Shown here piece after piece: positions 1 through 14,600 of a stretch of 64,000 nucleotides of DNA. The DNA is from Zhengitettix transpicula (lineage: Eukaryota; Arthropoda; Insecta; Orthoptera; Tetrigidae), in assembly GCA_037074705.1 (NCBI GenBank), contig CM073591.1, positions 82,256,532 through 82,320,531 on the forward strand, in the 5' to 3' direction. The position numbers and the translations under genes were made by a program. A model generated the notes under the pieces. It was not told where the DNA came from. It searched no databases and saw only the letters and a list, made by a program, of their open reading frames with translations. Positions within the stretch are counted from its first letter, which is position 1. Each line of letters opens with the position of its first letter.

Positions 1-170
1 AATATTTAAATTCTGTCCGTTATCAAACCCAGTAGAGACACATGAGAGAAAGAGATCTTTTTATAATATTAAATATTGAATTCTGCTGTAAATTCTGATA
101 ATTGTTAATAAAATTTGTTTGTTAAAATATAAATACTATTTTTTTATTTTTACGCCATTATGTGGTCATT

Positions 171-437
<267 letters not shown>

Positions 438-647
438 CATATGCATATAAATGGATAAACTGAATAAAAAAGCACTTGCTTCAGTTGCAAGTACAGCTTG
501 ACTATAACTAGATAATTAGTTATGTGTACTTTTTAACATCATCAATGCAATATGTTATTTAATTTAGAAGTCTTCAAATACATTATAAATTAGATAATTA
601 TAGAGGAAGTAATTAATAACAAAATAATATATTAGAATTAAATAAAC

Positions 648-982
648 CTGGCTATTGTAAGTTGATGTTCAAGGCATGATATAGCTTGCTCAAAGTGTCC
701 TAGGGTGCTATGAATGTGACCCAGCTCTCCGTAAGCTGAGGCTTTAGCTTCCAGACTGCTCAGCTCATGAGCAACCACCAGTCTTTTTTCAAAACAAACC
801 AGTGCTTGTTGTAAGTTTCCAATACATTTGTGTGAGTGCCCTAGACCCCTATAAGCTCGTTCTTGATCCCTAAGGCTTTTTAGCTTCAAACCAATAGACA
901 GATGTTGTTCATGGCACTTAACAGCTTCTTCAAAATCTCCCAATGCATCATAACAGTCACCTAAATTTCCAAATGCTCGGCC
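648..982 (-). CDS. TTC28: TTC28 last visible exon (40-residue TPRs)
   Basis: The 335-nt exon runs from acceptor AATTATAG to donor GTTTAT and ends in phase 2, inside an Arg codon. It begins GRAFGNLGDCYDALGDFEEA, includes GLGHSHKCIGNLQQALVCFE and KRLVVAHEL, and ends LEHQLTIA. The family continues at this point with another run of TPRs; no further exon is seen between 1 and 647, so the next one lies outside the window. Confidence 0.93.
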
Positions 983-3900
983 CTATAATTCAAAATTAAG
1001 GTGTAACATTGGACTACTTAGTTTAAATTTCAAGGGAAATAAAATATAATAACAGAAAATAAAGTTGAATTGAGCAGCTAAACATTCACCAAATGCAATA
1101 GAATATACAACACTAAGTATATAAAATGGTAACACCTTCTAAATAAAATGCATATGGCTACATATGTAAAGATAAATTAGCAAATAAATATTTAATGTTT
1201 TCTGCAAACTTTGCTATTACAAATAATTTTGATTGTTTTACAAAATATTTCAAAATCTTGAATTTTTAATTGGTATGAAATACCTTGTCAAGCAATGCTG
1301 TTGTAGATGATAGCTGTTCTAGTGTTGCTAACTGCTGTTCTAAATAGCCAATAGCATCCTCATAGTGTCCCATATTAAGCCTTGCAATTCCTAAATTCCC
1401 AAATGCCTGAGCCTCTACTGCATTATCTTTCAGTTCTTTGGCTCTTTCAAGTTGCTCTTGATAGCATTTCATTGCATTTGTGTAGTTACCCAATGACATA
1501 TGGACAGCACCAAGATGACCATGGGCTCTGCATTCACCTTTTAAATCACCCATTTCCTGGCGTAATGTCAATTCCTGAAACAATAGTTAAAAAGATGCTT
1601 ATCTAAGAATTAAGAATGATCAAATCTGTTAATCATGTAATATATGTATCAAAGAGACAAATTAATTTTATTCATATTCACAAGCACATCTCAACACGCT
1701 GTAAATTTAAGTAATTCTGCCAAATCCAAAATTCCAACATTTTTGTTGAAACAGGGCAATGTTAGCTAATGTAAGCTATGTGTCCTATGTGTTTATAACC
1801 CTTGAAAAAAGCATTAATGTCCGATTCTAGACAATGACTGTCTGAACTATATGAAAGATTATAAATTAAATAAAGTAATTTCAGTGGATATCATTGATGA
1901 TGAGGTAAACAAGAAATTGAAGTGCCATAATTGATGATTTCTTATTTACTTTATAAACAGTGGAAATCCTGAACCAAATTTGGAGTTGTTAATAAACAAA
2001 AGAAAATTTCATAGTTTTGAATGTTATAAAGTTTGAACTCATAGAAATACAGAGAACACCAATTTGGACAGGAAATAATTAAAAATTTTGGATGCATTAT
2101 GTTCCCATAAAAATAACTATAATTAAATGGTACAGGCATTCAAATACACACCTGTGTATGGTACCCTAAAGCCTTATCAAAGCATCGTAATAAACGATGT
2201 CCAAGACCTAAAGCACCATATGCAGCAGCCTCTAAACCTCTATCACGGCCTTGCCTTGCAAATGACAGTTGTCTCTGGTACATTTTCACTGCTTCTTCAA
2301 CATCTCCCATTTTTATTAAAACGTCTCCTATATTACCTAATGCACGAAACTTTCCAGGCAGATGTTTCATCATATGAGCTATTGCTGTAAAATTAAAATT
2401 AGATAAAAAATTATAGGAAAAATGTGACAGAGATTTTTTTTATTAGCAGATACAACCATTTTTAAATATGGTCTCTATTATAAATTAATTTTGCTGTAAT
2501 ATTGCTTTTATAATGTAATTTTATTTTTAAAATTTTACCTAAGAAATATTTCTGGCATTCAAGAGCAGTTTCGAGATTCCCAAGAGCAAGGTGGGCAAGT
2601 CCTAAATTACAGTATGCTCTACCCATATTCATTTTATCTTGTAAATCTTTAGCCAGAGCCAAATCTTGATCATAATAACGTACAGCTTCTCGAAAGTTTC
2701 CCAAACAATAATGTGCATATCCCAAGAAATGGCAAGCCTTTGACTCTCCTTCAATATCATGTAGTTCCTTACAATGGAAAAGAGGCACAGTATTATAATT
2801 TAAATGTTAATAAATATAATTTACAAAAATTTCTACCCTTATATATAGATATCAATTTTCTTGTATCTTAAATAAATCCTGCATATCATATGCATGCACT
2901 CATAGAAAATTAACAAATGTGTTAATGTACATGTAATTAGTTTTACTAAACCTGTTAATTTTATAAAAAAAATTACAAATGTCAAGGTAAACAGTCAAAT
3001 GATGATGTTAATAATTTAAGTGAATATAGAAACATTAAAAATGAAAAAAAAATGCCTCCAATGCATACTTTGAAATGGAAACATACCTGAGACAACATCA
3101 AATAATTTTCATAAAAGGGAACAGCTTGTGCAAACTCTCCTCTTGATGATAAACAATTACCAAGATTCAGAAGAGCACATGCTTCACCAGCAGTATCTTT
3201 AAGTTCACGTGCTGTATTAAGATGTGCTCGATAGTGTAACAAGGCCATTTCATGCGCTCCAAGAGCTTGGTAAGCAACTGCTAAATTACCATGTGTGGAA
3301 GCTTCTGAACTACGATCATTTACCTCTTTTGATATCGTCAATTCTTGCTTATGATATTTAATAGCCTGTAAAAGTAAGATATACATGTTTAGTAAAGGAC
3401 AAAACTTTAAAAAATATTTTACCTATATTCATCGTTTATCATTGGTGCATAAAAACATTTAGTTACATTCTGTTATACCAAAAATACACAAACAATTTGA
3501 ATGATATTTTATTTGACAAGATATCACATTATTATAGAAATAGTATTTTTATGATTCAGTTGCAATAAAAAGATGGTACTTCTACTTAGTGTGATGTTGA
3601 AAGAATATTGTCTTACTTACATTTGTTTGAAGAAGAAAATAAGTTAATCATAAGGAAATTAATTTACCTGTTCATAATATCCCATTGCGCTATATGCATT
3701 TCCAATATTACCATATGCTCGACCCATTCCTGCTCTATCATGTAACTGGCGAGCAATATTCAGGTGAGCTTGATGAAGTTTCAAGGCAGCATCATGTTCA
3801 CCCAAAAGTTGATAAACGATACCTAAGTTAGAGCAAGCTCGTCCTTCACCAACTTTATCCCGTGATGTGAGAGCCATATCTAGTTGTCTCTCATGCCATC

Positions 3901-6900
3901 GCTTGGCCTGAATAGAAGGGTGAAAAATTAAAATGGAATGTTAGAACTACATTTTACAAAAAATATTTTACAGATCATTTAATTTTGTGGCAAAGAGATT
4001 GTAGTTAGTATCATTGTGATGAAAACAAAACTGTTCTTTATTACTCTTAGAATATATTATTTAAAAATTAATTATTCATTGCCATTCAAAATGTATGCAT
4101 ATAAATTGTTCTGATGTAAGAAATGGAAACCTTTTAATCAGCTTCAATTTTATAGACAGGTATTGAAGTGTTTTTTAAACTATGATACTCAACCTGTTGA
4201 TAATCCCCGGCACAACGTGCAGCATGACCAAGCCCTGCATATGCTCTTGCTTCCACAGCACGGTCCCCTAGTTCCTTAGCAATTCGTAATACATTCTCAT
4301 GGAATGTAATAGCTTGTCCAAAATTTCTTCTATAGTGATGAGATGAACCCAAGTTGCTATAAGCTCTTGCTTCTTCCACCTTTAATAAATATAGCTCTAT
4401 TTAACTTTTTAACAGAAGATTTTACTGAATGAACCATAGCACAATACATGATGACTATAAGCAGAATAATAAGTAAGAATAAAATTGATACTATGATTGC
4501 AGATATTAATTTAAGTAACTTGATAAAAAATAAATTTGTAGAAAATTTACAGATTCCTTTATAACAAAACACATACTCTACACTAAAAATAACATTAAGC
4601 AATTTATGTACAGAAGGCATCAATTAAAATAAAATTTATTCATGAAAATATGCTCTAATAAGATTATATAAGAAATATAATACAAAAACCTTCTCTGATT
4701 AATGATTCACAAAGGAAAATGTAGGCCTACAGCTTGCCAAGTTATAATTTTAGAATAAATATTATTAAAATTTAAATTATGGATACCAAATACATATCTG
4801 ATATTTGTTAATGTAACATGATGCTTATATTTTAGAACAAATATTATTAATATTTATATTATGGGTACCAAATACGTATCTGATAATTATTAATGTAACA
4901 TGTTGCTTATATTACTTTATTTTGATGGTAAGGTGGTAGTTGAATACAAAAAAATCGCTAAGGTAAATATGTGAATCACAAATGTTTCCTTAGCCATAAC
5001 TTATGCATAAATAAGAAGTCTCACCTGATTACCCAACCTTCTTGCCAGTCGGAGATGCTGTGTATGACAATCAACAGCACTCTCAAACTCCCCCATTGCC
5101 AAATAAACAGCACCAACATTTCCGATCTCTCGAGCCTCCTGTAGTCTGTCACCCATCTGTTTTACTAACTGTACACATTGTTTATGAGAAGCCAGTGCAT
5201 TTGGATAGTCACCAATTGCTGTATAAACATGACCTGAAAGAGTATACTTGATAAAAATGGGAAGCAATAGTAATTAACAACAGATGTTTGTTATTCAATA
5301 ACATCTAAACTTAGAGAATAATTTAAAAACAAAACTTGAAGTCGACAGATGATAATAGTGATAGGATAAATATTTACTGTAGTGAATCTGAAGGAAATGA
5401 ATGTATGTAATGCAAAATATTTACTTGAGTTAGTTCTTTTACAGTCAGCAAATAAGTTCTATGTGCATTAACTGACATGATATGATATGATATTATGACC
5501 AGTTCATTTCTGTTTTAAATCATTCTTTATGGATGATGATTACAATAAAAGAAAATGCTTTTTGAATGTATGGTATCCAAACACACACAGTTCACATCCT
5601 GGCATGACTTTTTCAAACATACTGTTCTTTCTCGAGTCTATACAGGTCTTTTCAGTTCTATGACAGGTTACTGGTCAATCAAATTTCACTTGATTTTAGG
5701 CTGACCCAACTTCTTCCCCTCCATAAATCATTGGACACAATTAAATTTTAGCTTACAAAATTTGGGTTTGAGAATATTTAATATCCTAGTCAGTTATTAT
5801 TAAGAAGATGAAAAAAATCCTGAGAGCTTCATGAAATTTACCTTAGGGCCCTGTGCTAAGTCACATATTATTAACCCATGCAATTCACAAATGTTCAACA
5901 TTCATGACCTATTACAATTTATTGAATTACATAACAAAGGAATAGTATAATAATTTACCAAGACTTGTAAGGGCTGCTGCTGCTGCTTGTGTATCTTTGC
6001 ATTTCATTGCTAATACCAGCTGATAACGATGAGAAGTTAATGCCTCTTTGTAGCTGCCCTTACTGAAATACGCAGAGCCTAAATTGCCATGTGCTCGACA
6101 TTCACCAGCTATGTCTCCCAATGTTTTTGCAACAGCAAGATCTTGTTGCATGTAGCTGATGGCCTGAAAGGAATTGTACCATGAGTGATATATAAATATA
6201 AAATCATTCATAAATAAATTTTTTAAATGCTGACACACAATCTAGAATCCAAACTGTTCCTTAATTGGCATTTGTACATGCAATTTCAAAAGCATAATGC
6301 AAGTTCTTCTTCAAGTATTATGGTTCTGTGATACTATATCACTTACAAATCTACATCAATTTCTACAGCAACTATATATTTCCTTTGCCATATTGATGAA
6401 TTAACAAATAAAAATGCCACTTCTTTCTAAATATTGGACAAAGTTTAAATTTTTAAATTCTAACTTCCTTTTCCAGTTCAATTTTCTTTTTTCTCACTGC
6501 TTCTTCAATGTTGTTTCTTTTATTTGCAATTAGTCTTTAAATGGAAATATTGTTAAACTTTTAAGTTATGTAAATTACATTTATTCAACAAAAATACAAA
6601 ATTATTGCATACAAACCTTGTCAAGAGAATTAAGTGCCCAATAGGCAGATGACAGAGCTGAAAAGACAGACCCTCTAAGCTTGAGACTGCAAGTTCCAAT
6701 TCGCAAAGCAGCCTCTAGCACCACTACAGCTGCTGCATATTGACCCACTCCAAGTAACTCTTGACCAACAACAGATATGATTACAAATGGTGACTTATCC
6801 AACTTCATAGCTTCAAGTTGTCTAAAAGTAGGTTCCAGGGTAGCTGTAAAAAATATAAAGTGAGTACTTAAAAAAGGAGGCATTATTTTCTACAATTAAA

Positions 6901-8277
6901 TGTTACCTCAAACTTAATCATCAAAAAACTATGCTGATAAAAATGTAAGGTAACTTCTTTTACTCACAAGTAATATTTTCAACTAACCTCGAAGAGGAGA
7001 TTTCATGGATGCTTCAACTAGCCCGGCCAGCAGTTGTGTAGACTTGGGGTCTTGTGCAAGTCCTGAACTGAATGCTGCCAAGGCATCACCATGTCGACCA
7101 AGGCACTGCAGAGCCACACCCTGTCGGTAGTACGCCTGTAACAACAGGCATACAGCTCTGCTGATTTGTTCATGTAAAATTTAAATTAATTTTTTTATCA
7201 CAAATTTAACTTCAGGATAAATTTACAACATTAAAACAAAAGAAGGATATCAGCAATTTTAACTCCAATTTCCGAATTGTTTTTCACCACTGAGGAATCG
7301 TGTAAAAATTAAACTACATATGAGCTTAAGATGTGTTTTAGCAATCATTTCTAATTTCTCTTTAGCCTATAATTTCTTTACCTCATGTTACACATAAAAT
7401 TATTCTCTGGTATAAAATACCATTATAAAGATAAACAAGAGTATTTCAATACTGTAGAAAAATTACAAAACCATGAACAAGGTAAAGGATAAAGCAATGA
7501 AATATGTCATATTTAATGATAAATATGTTTTCCAAGCAGAAAAAATTGCACAATGACTGAACAAATATATCATAGAAAGTATAGATGAATTAGTTAAAGG
7601 TATTCCAGGAGCAAATGAATATGAAATGGCAATCAAATTAAATGAAGGATGTCTTAATGAATTTTCTGAAGTAAAGGATCATGAAATAGAAAAAATTGTT
7701 CAAGGTTTAACAGATGGTGATAGCAGCGAGGCAATCAAAAAGCTGTGGCCTGTTATTGGAAGTACAGTTAATCTCATTGTAAGGGAATCTTTAAAACAAA
7801 GATAATGAAGACATCTGTTATGGTTCCTGTTCCTAAGGTCAAGGGTAGTTCCTAGTTATAGAAAAAATCATGGAAACTGTGGATTATGATACATTAATTA
7901 AATATATCGGAAAATAATTTACTAACTGAATGCTAATCTGGTTTCAGAAAAACAGTACAGAGACAGCATTACAATTAGTTATTGAAGAATGGAATCAAGC
8001 AAGACAGGGAAGAGGAAGTGATAGGTGCATTCCTAGATTATAGAAGAGCATTCGAAACTGTAAACAGAGAGATCTTATTGAAAAAGTTAAAACATATGCA
8101 TAATGTAACGGGAGAGGTATGTCTGGTTGGTAAGTGAGATTTAATGGTTTTAAATCGGATGAGAGGGAAGTCAAACATGGGGTACCACAAGGAAGTAAAT
8201 TGGGACCTCTGCAGTGAATAATTTATATTAATGATCTACCTGATATAGTAAAATGTTTGCAGATGATACACTCAGAC

Positions 8278-8328
<51 letters not shown>

Positions 8329-8487
8329 ATGGATCCACAGGGAATTATAATTAAATTGAATAATTAATTAATTCTGGTTATTAAGTAATCAAATAAAAAT
8401 TTCTTAAGTCTAATGTAGATAAGACTAAATTCAGTTCTAAAGACCAGTTTGAATATGTAAATAACAATGTTTGCAGATGATACACTC

Positions 8488-8536
<49 letters not shown>

Positions 8537-8594
8537 CATTCAAACTTGGATAGTGAGGAAGGATAGAAATAAATAGGAGAAATAGGAGGATTGC

Positions 8595-8640
<46 letters not shown>

Positions 8641-11600
8641 GATATGGATCCACAGGGAATTATAATTAAATTGAATAATTAATTAATTCTGGTTATTAAG
8701 TAAACAAATAAAAATTTCTTAAGTCTAATGTAGATAAGACTAAATTCAGTTCTAAAGACCAGTTTGAATATGTAAATAACAAGTTAGCAAATAAAGTTAA
8801 TTTATTGTACAAACTGAGAAAAGTTTGGTCAAAATCCGCGAAAAATTATTGTTTAAATTAATTTCAGTACCACATGTTCGATACTGTTCTACTATACTTA
8901 AGATGGTGCAAAAAAAGAATTTGATATGTTACTAAAGAATTTCAATGATAGATCAGTATTGAATATAATATGTAAGGAAATAACTAGGACATCTAACCAT
9001 CGAGAAGGAGGCTCAAAGGGATGTCCTAACATTTATTTATAGATTGGAGAATGGAATACTACCAAATTATTTATTAGGCTTAATAGTAAGAAACAGCAAT
9101 AGACATAAATATAAAACCAGACAAACAAGTTTTTCATATAAACCGGGACCATAGCAGCACAAAGCAGAAGATTCTGTTTCATAAAGCACTAATAATGTAT
9201 AACAAACTACTGCATAATATTACAAAATCAACATCGGTGGACCAATTTAGAAAGAATTTGGGAAACTGGATAACATTAAATGAAGTAACATTGTGTAATG
9301 AAGTTTATTAAATTGAATGTTATGTATGAAATTTTGTGAGGATTTGCGCAGATGTATTATTGGATGAATGTAAATTAATTAGTCACAGGCTCTTTGGAAA
9401 TAAATAATCTGAGAAAGGGAAACTATGTTATTGAATAAACTTCCCAGAATCTTGGATACACTATTTTCTTTCCATGAATAATTACGACAATAAGCTTTGT
9501 CTATGGGATGTTTAAAATAAAATGCACCGAGCGCCAAGGTGCCCGTTCTTTGCCGAGCTTCGGTGGAGGAAAATAAATTACACTGGTCGAGTCTTTTTAG
9601 CGACACTTAGTGTTCGTTGCATTCCTTCCGCACATAAGTAATTGTAAATAAAGCGCAGAAAAGTAAAAGACTGCCGTTTAGCGACGTGCAACTAAGCGTT
9701 CGGCATAAATCTTTGAAGCAGTTGTCGAGAAATGTGCATATGTGCCTAAATAGGTGACCAACCGCACCGGTTTTCCTAGATGTTTAGAGTGCCGCATCTC
9801 CTGCGATGCTAATGGCTCCGGTTTGCAACCACTGCGTGCCGTAGGTTAGGCGTCAACGGCGAAATTTATACAACCACACATATGCCAAGCGTAATGACAG
9901 TGATCGCTCTTACAATACGCAACACTGTGATCGTTCACCTTGAAAATCGTTTCGTGTTTAGCAATACTAACAATGACCAACTGCGCCTTGAAACAAACAC
10001 AGAACATCTGTAGTCTACGAGAACTGAGTTGGAAACGGATAAAATTTATCTTAACAACTGCATTCGCTCGCTGACTCACAAAAAGTATGGAATACATGCT
10101 TGCCATCTGGTTCATCTCCTTGTGAGCGTCACGATTTATTTAGTTTTTTCGCTGTAAACAGAAAGATTGAATCGAAAGACAACATAAACGATAATTTTCC
10201 GAGAAGAGATACGCGATACTTAATGTATTACAATTAATAAAAATTGAGCCTTTAAGTTTGTTGACAGATAATAATGAATAAATGGCCGTATACAGAAGAA
10301 CATCTTTTCCTTTACTGTTTGTAGAACTCATCAGGCAAAATAATTTGTCTGCATCTGGCCATTTTATCATTATTAACCCAATTAATAATTATAGCAATCT
10401 GACTTAATATTTAAATTAAGTAATGAAAAAGCAGCCTTTTGATACGAAAATTTTTTGAATATTCAATTTAAAACATAATCAATATTAAACACAACGTTTC
10501 GTCCCTCATTGGGACCTATTCAGCAGTAGATATGATACGATGTTACATTCATTTAAATATAATTACAATCCCCCGCCCTACGTCCAAATTATGCCAACTT
10601 AAATTGTTTTATATTAAATTATAATTGAGTGTAACATCTATACATCAGAAGAGGTCCCAATCAGGGTCGAAACGTCGTGTTTAATATTTATTATGTTTTA
10701 AATTGAATATTAAAAACATTTCTATGACAAAAAGGCTGCTATTTTTTATTATTTAATTTAATACAATTTATGTTCATTTTTCGCATAGTACGCTTACAAA
10801 TTCGGAGATCTTGACGGGTTACATACTTAATTTTTCAAACCTTGATTTTGATTTTCATTGTATTAATCTATTGATCATAATATGCACTTTTATTTCTACT
10901 TTTTCTGCATATGCATATGAAAGCGATGTAAATGAAGCGGATACAACAAAACTGGAAGGGAATGTTGCAACCGAGATGAAAATCAACGGAAAAGCCCGAA
11001 AGTTTTGACACTTCGCAAAATGCAATATTTGTTGACATTTTACTAAACATATGATAAAGTGATTCTTCGCCTCTATAATGCAAGTGAAATTCAAAGATTC
11101 TTCTCACTATAATTACTTTCACTATTCGAATATAGTGCGATTAAAATTAGAAGGTACTTGAATCCACCAATCGGAACGCATAAAATGAAAAGGGGTTACA
11201 AGTGGCGTTGCCGATCAATCGCAGAGTATACTACTTTCGGTGAGCTGTATGCGAAGTCCATTTGCGACCACGTGTACGTGGCATCCCTCCAGGCGGAAAT
11301 GTTGACACTTTCTTACAATTTGTATTAAAACTGTTTCTTTGCAGTGTGTCAACTTTTCTATGTTTTTATTATTATACTTTCCGTATGTACTCGGTTGTTG
11401 ATTTTCAAGTATCAGAAACATTTCACTCATTTCTCAGAATCGGAGATAAATCTATTGAGTAGTGTATTGTATTCAGTCATTATTATTACTCTTATAATTA
11501 TTATTATTTTCGAACAAGGACGGAACTGTGGAGTAGAATATCGTAAAAACTATCGTGACCCAACTGATCAAGTTTCCACGAGCTCAATACAATCGCGTGA

Positions 11601-14600
11601 TTTCACACTCGAATAAATTCCGATACTTAACCTCAACCGCTAACTTTCTCTTACGCCGGAAACGCTTCATTTTTTCCGGACGCTCTGACCTTCGTTACGA
11701 AAACACGGGAAAATGAGAGATCATTCGACTAAAGCATTGAATTTCACTTTCATGTAGCGAGGTAAAAGTCTGCCAGTTACAGGTGCTACCGTTGAATGGT
11801 GAACTGGTGTTAACTAATAACGGTTGATTTTTACTGTTAGAGCGTTACTGTGAAATGCCGATAACGAGTTACATCTGCATGAAAGCATTCAAAATACTTA
11901 AAAAACATTTATACAAACAATTCAAAATTCGGATTACTGATTACATTTTTCTGTATTGTAAATGGAGTTGAATGCAGAAATTGCTATTGATTTCGGTTAC
12001 GTCTGGTAACCATGTTCTCCTTTCTCACCTAGGACGGTCATAAAGAAATAGATCCTCCCACTAAACATATATATTTATATAATGCAATATTCTTATTCAT
12101 ATAATTAATAATTTTCGATTGGGTGACGAGTGCTAGAAGTTTGAACTAAAGTGAAAAACTGTCGACAGCCGTTCTCCTTGGACAGGGCTGAACCGAGGAG
12201 GTTCATACCTTGGAGGGCTGCGGAATCACGTGCTTATGTTCCGATATATATATTTTTAATATTATATTTATCAGCAATCAGATTACATTTTAATCTATAA
12301 GCTAATGTGGTAGCTTTGACATGTTATATACATATCATACATTATGGCATGATGAGATCCCCTCCAGCGAAGAGAACTTCTAAATCTTGTCTAGAGATGT
12401 GTTGGCCATTTTATTTTCAGTCTTCTTGTTTCATCATTTTCTAGTAGTGGTTGTAATAATGGATTTGAATGTGATTTAAGCTTTTCGTGGTGACTAACAC
12501 TCTTTTGACGGGCAGTTTCCATAACAGTTGGTATTTTTAAGTCATTGTGTAGTATTTGTTCATTTGTTATGTACCAGGGGGCGTTAACGATGGTTCTTAA
12601 TATTTTAGACTGGCATTTTTGGATTATTGCAGTATTTGACTTAATGGCACATCCCCATAATTCTATCCCGTAGGTCCATATTGATATAATTATGGTTTTA
12701 TATAGTAGTAGTTTATTTTCTATGGAGAAGAGTGACTTGCGTCCAAGTAACCAGTACATTTCTTTTTGTTTAATATCCATTTGTTTTCTTTTCTTGGTTA
12801 TGTGGATTTTTCAATTGAGTTTGCTATGATGTTCGTTTTTCCCTGAAGACGAATACAGATACATTCTGTTAGAAACTTGTGTCTGTTCGAACAATCATTA
12901 TTCTTTGATTGCGCAATCCTCCTTCACTCTATTTTTCTTCATCAATATTGTAGAAAACTAATTTTGGCAGTGTAGCTCAGTCCTTGTAATTCTGCCCATG
13001 AATCTCCACCACAGGGCGCCAGGTAATTTATAACAAGAAATACCAAATATAAATATACTTTTTCGTAAACTTTAATATCCGAGCAGTGAGACAATATTTA
13101 CATCTACAGGAGTGGTTTATGTACATCAGCTTTGTAATACCATGCTTTATATAGTCTCCTTAATTTCATACAGGCCAAACCCGTTCTGCTTCTTCTCTCT
13201 CCCTCTCTAGTCTGCTGCACAACAATTTCTAGCGTTTCGCGCGCACATTGTTGCCGGGACGACATCAAAAATCATCAACACAATGCAACATGACTCGTAA
13301 TCGACCAAGACCACCAGACAATTTAACACCCGAGCAAGACTAACCAAATATGAATTTATTTAGAATTGCTTCATATAAACATATATTCTGACTATTCAGA
13401 AAGCAAATAAATAACCGTCAGTCAATTTTAAATCAGAAAAAAGAATTATCAATGTAACATTAAACAATGGTTCATCGCTTATTTTGCGACCTCATCAAAA
13501 TTTAAGTTTAAAAAAAAATTCCGAAAAAATTTGGGCCACCGTAGTCAGTATAGAATAAACTGTCAATCATTTTTTTAAAAACTTGAACCTAATGAGGTCG
13601 CAAAATAAGTGATGAAACGTTGTTTTATTTTACATTAATAAATATTTTTTTCTGACTTATAATTGGCTGATGTTTATTTATTTAGAACTGCGTTAGTTCG
13701 CTTCCTGTTTCTAGTAAAAAATAATATATTAATTCCATGTCTTACCAATCAAAATCTATATAAAAGTATGAAAAAATTCGAACTCCGCCAAAAAAACGGC
13801 AATACGTTTCGATTAAGTTGTTGAGCGTTCTAGGCACAGTCCAAACTGACATTTGGCTTGGCACATACTTGTTTTTTTCCAGTGGCACGCGTCATAACCC
13901 CAGATTTCTTGACCATGCTGAACACAAATATACATGCCCGTACCGAGATTAGAACCCGGGATTCCTTGTGATGCGAGGCAACGACAGAGACCTCTGCACC
14001 ACGGCAGGTCGGTTATACGTCGGAATATTACACGTAAATAATTCCACAATCATGATACCTCAGACTAGACGCAGAAGGAAGCGCCCTCCGCTCGCTTCGC
14101 ACCGTTCAATGGAAACATTCAGGAAGAACGTTCGTGTATACGTTCTAGAGGAGTACAGAACACTGACATGGGTTCTACGTTCGGAAAGAGGTAAGTGATA
14201 CATTAGCATACCGGAGAAATGGTGCTTAGCATGGTAATGAACAAATTGGAGCCACATTATTGTATTCCGTTGACAATTTGAACACACAAACATCCATGCC
14301 CTCGCCGGGATTCGAACCCGGGACCTCTGTGATGCGAGGCAGCGCGCTGACCCCTACACCCACCCACACCTCACCCACTGCACCACTAAATGTCTTTTTG
14401 AACGAAAACCGCGCTGTTTGCGAACCCAAAAAAGGTGCAAAAAAGGTTCGTGGTCGCACATTTATTAAAAATGGCAAGATGGTGTAAGACTGGGAAATTA
14501 TCGACGAGAACCTTCAATAGTGGGGAATTTGTGGAGTGAAAAACAGTTTCGTAGTGGAAGTGTGAGGTCACCAGAGATATGTCAGAAGTGGTTGTGGAGA

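Noticed and set aside
10811..11122. Three overlapping ORFs of 65-84 codons
   Set aside because: No domain, no signal of coding bias, and mutual overlap on both strands.
12960..13030. Possible tRNA (GTGTAGCTCAGTCC looks like an A box)
   Set aside because: No B box or acceptor pairing follows at the right distance.
14250..14395. Real tRNA gene at the perfect B box
   Set aside because: No cloverleaf can be formed; the same head recurs in four other copies with SINE bodies.
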